Assembly (NCBI GenBank): GCA_900766635.1
Contig: CAAFWA010000030.1
Coordinates: 1-8,601 of the forward strand
DNA from: an uncultured Acinetobacter sp.
GTDB taxonomy: Bacteria; Pseudomonadota; Gammaproteobacteria; Pseudomonadales; Moraxellaceae
Length of the DNA stretch: 8,601 nucleotides
Direction of reading: 5' to 3'
Numbering within the stretch: the stretch's first letter is position 1; each line of letters starts with the position of its first letter. Both the position numbers and the translations under genes were made by a program. The notes below the pieces were generated by a model. The model had not been told where the DNA came from. It did not search any database and worked only from the letters and a program-made list of their open reading frames with translations. Below are positions 5,821-8,601 of this stretch, one piece after another.

Positions 5821-5836
5821 TGGCACGGAATTTGAA
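5820..5836 (+). promoter_or_regulatory. Sigma-54-like promoter of glnK, with GA at -12
   Basis: TTGGCACGGAATTTGAA matches the whole -24 half (TTGGCACG) and the spacing of the sigma-54 consensus. However, the -12 dinucleotide is GA (5834-5835) instead of the nearly invariant GC. Transcription would start near 5846, with a leader of about 31 bases. The ammonium-uptake context strongly supports sigma-54 control; the altered -12 may weaken the promoter. Confidence 0.6.
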
Positions 5837-5841
5837 CATAA

Positions 5842-6216
<375 letters not shown>

Positions 6217-6220
6217 TAGG

Positions 6221-6237
6221 TTGGCATGAAGTTTGCT
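6221..6237 (+). promoter_or_regulatory. Sigma-54 promoter of amtB inside the glnK-amtB gap
   Basis: TTGGCATGAAGTTTGCT has GG (6223-6224), exactly ten bases, then GC (6235-6236). It differs from TTGGCACGNNNNTTGCT only by T for C at one -24 position. It begins four bases after the glnK stop codon. RNA would start near 6248, about 32 bases before the amtB ATG. amtB may therefore be transcribed both with glnK and on its own. Confidence 0.72.
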
Positions 6238-6279
6238 CCTTTGGGCATAACTTAAAAAAAACACGGTTGGGGGAAACGA

Positions 6280-7677
6280 ATGAAAAAGGCGCTGCTTGCG
6301 TTTGGTTTATCCAGCGCATTATTCGGTGGGTCTGCTGCTTGGGCTGAACAAGCCACAGCAGTGGATTCACCCACTTCACAAGTCACGCTCGTGACTACAC
6401 AAACATCATCTCAAAACGTTCCGGCTCCTATTGAAAGTGTGCCATTGCCAGCAAGTGAAGCCACTGAACCTGAAGCGGTACTTGATACAGGCGATACCGC
6501 GTGGATCCTGATTTCTACAGCATTAGTTTTACTGATGACGATTCCAGGTCTTGCCTTGTTTTATGCGGGTATGGTGCGTAAGAAAAACGTGCTGAGTACC
6601 ATGGCGCATAGTTTTGTCGCAGCGGCTGTGGTAAGTATCACTTGGATTTTAGTTGGCTATAGTTTAGCGTTTGGTGAGGGTAATGCCTTTATTGGCAACT
6701 TAGACAAAGTGATGTTGTCAGGCATTGGCACAGATGCTTTAACAGGTTCCATTCCTGAAATTTTATTTGTTATTTTCCAAATGACCTTTGCCATTATTAC
6801 CGTTGCTATTATTAGTGGTTCAATTGCCGAACGAATGAAGTTTGGTGCATTTGTGGCCTTTATTGCGATTTGGTCGATTGTGGTCTATGCACCGATTACC
6901 CATTGGGTATGGGGCGGTGGTTGGTTAGGCAATGACGGCGCACTCGATTTTGCAGGCGGTACGGTGGTACATATCAACTCAGGTGTAGCGGGTCTGATTG
7001 CGGCGTATATGTTAGGCAAACGTATGGGCTTAGGGCGTGAGTCGATGGCACCGCATAACTTAACCTTAACTGTACTTGGTGCAAGTTTACTATGGGTCGG
7101 TTGGTTTGGATTTAACGGTGGCTCAGCTTTAGGTGCCAATGGTTCAGCAGGCTATGCCTTGGTGGTGACACAAGTTGCAGCGGCAGCAGCCACATTATCT
7201 TGGCTTGTGACTGAAAAAATGGTGCGTGGTAAAGCCTCTGTGCTAGGTGGTGCATCAGGTGCGGTAGCAGGCTTAGTGGTCATTACCCCTGCGGCAGGCT
7301 TTGTGACGGTGGGTGGTGCCTTAGCGATGGGTTTAATTGGTGGTGTTGTTTGTTTTTGGGGCATTACCGCACTTAAACGTATGTTAAAAGCCGATGATTC
7401 TCTTGATGCCTTTGGTTTACATGGCGTAGGTGGTATTGTCGGGGCAATCCTCACAGCATTTTTCGCCAGTGAATTCATTATGGGTGATGCGGTACCAAGC
7501 AATTTAATGCATCAGCTTTGGGTACAGATTGAGGGTGTCTTGGCGACAGTGGCGTACTCAGCGGTACTGACCTTTATCATCTTAAAGGTCTTAGATTTAA
7601 CCATTGGTATTCGTGTGGCATCTGATGATGAACGTATGGGCTTAGATTTAAGTCAACATGGTGAACGAGTCGAATAA
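6280..7677 (+). CDS. amtB: Ammonium transporter AmtB
   Basis: AmtB forms trimeric inner-membrane channels that take up ammonium. The 465-residue protein has a signal peptide (MKKALLAFGLSSALFGGSAAWA, cut near A22) and a Ser/Thr/Pro-rich periplasmic stretch to about residue 70. Eleven expected membrane helices follow. Conduction residues align with E. coli AmtB at a constant offset of 63: F170 (F107), W211 (W148), D223 (D160), H231 (H168), F278 (F215), S282 (S219) and H381 (H318). The ammonium transporter signature begins at DFAGGTVVHINSG (223-235). The cytoplasmic tail DDERMGLDLSQHGE, which contacts GlnK, is kept. The region before helix 1 is about 40 residues longer than in E. coli. The ATG at 6280 has GGGGGA (6269-6274) five bases upstream. 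Confidence 0.96.
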   Translation: MKKALLAFGLSSALFGGSAAWAEQATAVDSPTSQVTLVTTQTSSQNVPAPIESVPLPASEATEPEAVLDTGDTAWILISTALVLLMTIPGLALFYAGMVRKKNVLSTMAHSFVAAAVVSITWILVGYSLAFGEGNAFIGNLDKVMLSGIGTDALTGSIPEILFVIFQMTFAIITVAIISGSIAERMKFGAFVAFIAIWSIVVYAPITHWVWGGGWLGNDGALDFAGGTVVHINSGVAGLIAAYMLGKRMGLGRESMAPHNLTLTVLGASLLWVGWFGFNGGSALGANGSAGYALVVTQVAAAAATLSWLVTEKMVRGKASVLGGASGAVAGLVVITPAAGFVTVGGALAMGLIGGVVCFWGITALKRMLKADDSLDAFGLHGVGGIVGAILTAFFASEFIMGDAVPSNLMHQLWVQIEGVLATVAYSAVLTFIILKVLDLTIGIRVASDDERMGLDLSQHGERVE

Positions 7678-7681
7678 TTAA

Positions 7682-7697
7682 AAACTATATATAGTAG
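7682..7697. promoter_or_regulatory. Candidate NrdR box 1
   Basis: This 16-base site contains the perfect palindrome ACTATATATAGT (7684-7695). Its CTATATATAG core fits every core position of the NrdR-box consensus acaCwAtATaTwGtgt, and 13 of 16 bases agree overall. It lies between the amtB stop and the terminator, 109 bases before nrdR. Its low complexity means chance is possible. Confidence 0.4.
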
Positions 7698-7698
7698 T

Positions 7699-7725
7699 AA
7701 ACAGCCCGAAAGGGCTGTTTTTTTT
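7699..7725 (+). terminator. Intrinsic terminator of amtB
   Basis: AAACAGCCC (7699-7707) pairs with GGGCTGTTT (7712-7720) across a GAAA (GNRA) tetraloop, and eight T (7718-7725) follow the GC core. It closes the glnK-amtB unit 21 bases after the amtB stop. Confidence 0.93.
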
Positions 7726-7738
7726 CTATATCTAGCGT
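7723..7738. promoter_or_regulatory. Candidate NrdR box 2
   Basis: The core CTATATCTAG (7726-7735) matches CwAtATaTwG with one change at a weakly conserved position, and the right flank matches at two of three bases. It starts 41 bases after box 1, about four helical turns, so both boxes face the same side of the DNA. NrdR operators typically occur as such phased pairs. It lies just upstream of the candidate nrdR promoter. Confidence 0.38.
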
Positions 7739-7743
7739 AAAAC

Positions 7744-7772
7744 TCTACAAAGATCAGATTTTTTGCTACACT
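7744..7772 (+). promoter_or_regulatory. Candidate sigma-70 promoter of nrdR
   Basis: TCTACA (7744-7749, four of six to TTGACA) is 17 bases from TACACT (7767-7772). The preceding TGC makes an extended -10. RNA would start near 7779, giving a leader of about 27 bases without an obvious strong ribosome-binding site before the ATG at 7806. Confidence 0.5.
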
Positions 7773-7805
7773 CAGCTTTCAGTTTTTGGGTGCAATTTTA
7801 ACGCC

Positions 7806-8273
7806 ATGCATTGTCCATTTTGCAACGCTGCAGACAGTAAAGTCATTGATTCGCGTTTGGCAGCAGAGGGTTGTCAAATCCGTCGTCGCCGTGAATGTAT
7901 TAGTTGCGGTGAGCGTTTTACCACGTTTGAAAGCTACGAAGTGGTGATGCCACGTGTCATTAAATCTGACGGTAAAAATGAACCTTTTGATGAAGCCAAA
8001 TTACGCCGCTCTTTAATGCACGCCTTACAAAAACGTCCTGTAACACAAGAACAAATTGAAGCAGTGTTAAGCGATATTCAACTCAAAATTCGTCGTTTAG
8101 GTGAACGTGATGTGAAATCACGCACGATTGGGGAAATTGTTATGCAAGCCTTATTTGCCATGGATCATGTGGCTTATGTACGCTTTGCATCGGTTTATCA
8201 AGATTTCCAAGATGTAGAAGCATTTCGTCGTCAGATTGAACAAATGCAGCAACGTGATCAAGATGTTGAGTAA
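7806..8273 (+). CDS. nrdR: NrdR, nucleotide-sensing repressor of ribonucleotide reductase genes
   Basis: NrdR binds ATP or dATP and represses nrd operons at paired NrdR boxes. The 155-residue product (E. coli 149) starts [17 protein letters not shown]. Its N-terminal zinc ribbon has C3, C6, C31 and C34 with the basic segment [18 protein letters not shown]. An ATP-cone domain spans about 49-139 ([46 protein letters not shown]). The acidic, Gln-rich tail is slightly longer than usual. The ATG at 7806 gives the family-standard N-terminus. ribD starts six bases after its stop, the widespread nrdR-ribD order. Candidate NrdR boxes upstream suggest autoregulation. Confidence 0.96.
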   Translation: MHCPFCNAADSKVIDSRLAAEGCQIRRRRECISCGERFTTFESYEVVMPRVIKSDGKNEPFDEAKLRRSLMHALQKRPVTQEQIEAVLSDIQLKIRRLGERDVKSRTIGEIVMQALFAMDHVAYVRFASVYQDFQDVEAFRRQIEQMQQRDQDVE

Positions 8274-8279
8274 GCGTGA

Positions 8280-8601
8280 ATGAGTGAATTAAGCCAAGAT
8301 CAAAAATGGATGCAACAAGCAATTGCCTTAGCTCAGCAAGGTCAATACTCAACCAAACCCAATCCCAATGTGGGCTGCGTGATTGTCAAAGACGGAAAAT
8401 TGGTCGGTGAGGGTTTTCATCCTCGGGCAGGTCAACCGCATGCAGAAGTCTTTGCCTTACGTGCCGCAGGTGAGCAGGCTAAAGGTGCAACAGCCTATGT
8501 GACTTTAGAGCCATGTGCACATTATGGACGCACACCGCCGTGTGCCAAAGGTTTGGTGGAAGCAGGTGTAGCAAAAGTGGTGGTGGCGTGTCCTGATCCC
8601 A
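8280..8601 (+). CDS. ribD: RibD, riboflavin deaminase/reductase, N-terminal part (3' end outside window)
   Basis: RibD catalyses the second and third dedicated steps of riboflavin synthesis: deamination of the pyrimidine from GTP, then reduction of the ribose side chain. The window holds the first 107 residues, nearly all of the zinc deaminase domain. The zinc and catalytic motif HAE gives H54 and E56, and PCAHYGRTPPC gives C79 and C88. KPNPNVGCVIVKDGK (26-40) and GATAYVTLEP are family hallmarks. Numbering is offset by four from E. coli (H50, C75, C84). The C-terminal reductase domain lies beyond the edge. The ATG at 8280 is six bases after the nrdR stop; translation is probably coupled, since only a weak GAG lies upstream. 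Confidence 0.95.
   Translation, partial: MSELSQDQKWMQQAIALAQQGQYSTKPNPNVGCVIVKDGKLVGEGFHPRAGQPHAEVFALRAAGEQAKGATAYVTLEPCAHYGRTPPCAKGLVEAGVAKVVVACPDP

Noticed and set aside
6885..7502. Minus-strand open frames opposite amtB
   Set aside because: They are antisense shadows of a gene with every conserved residue in place, and show no domain or ribosome-binding site.

Overview
The window looks like a chromosomal segment of an Acinetobacter-type gammaproteobacterium. The evidence is an AT-rich genome, protein sequences that resemble Acinetobacter versions as I remember them (an OprD-family porin ending in Phe, a TorF-family porin, ComM, UbiK), and gammaproteobacterial gene orders (ubiK-comM divergent from glnK-amtB; nrdR-ribD). 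No species can be fixed from this alone. Nothing looks recently acquired: there is no transposase, phage gene, tRNA, rRNA or CRISPR array.

Layout, left to right. The 3' part of a MAPEG-family membrane protein gene (1-252) is followed by ppa, soluble inorganic pyrophosphatase (348-884). A bidirectional terminator (897-929) separates ppa from a convergent OprD-family porin gene (951-2252, minus). A 777-base AT-rich gap (2253-3029) follows. It holds several dyads and a clear sigma-54-type promoter that reads into a TorF-family putative porin gene (3030-3791, plus). A second bidirectional terminator (3797-3828) lies between that gene and comM (3827-5311, minus), the natural-transformation branch-migration helicase. 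ubiK (5379-5603, minus) lies just upstream of comM. A 274-base regulatory gap separates ubiK from the divergent glnK (5878-6216) and amtB (6280-7677). After a GNRA-loop terminator come nrdR (7806-8273) and the 5' part of ribD (8280-8601, cut by the window end).

Function. glnK-amtB is the ammonium-sensing and transport module: AmtB conducts ammonium and the PII protein GlnK gates it and signals nitrogen status. nrdR-ribD pairs the nucleotide-sensing repressor of ribonucleotide reductase genes with riboflavin synthesis. ComM acts on incoming transforming DNA. UbiK assists ubiquinone synthesis.

The most interesting signals are regulatory. Three sigma-54-like -24/-12 elements occur: before the TorF-family porin, before glnK (with an unusual GA at -12) and between glnK and amtB. 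This would place an uncharacterised porin in the same sigma factor regulon as ammonium uptake. Two NrdR-box-like palindromes 41 bases apart lie upstream of nrdR. The comM gene is intact, although in A. baumannii it is a well-known insertion site for resistance islands. I see no evidence of a wholly new multi-gene system.
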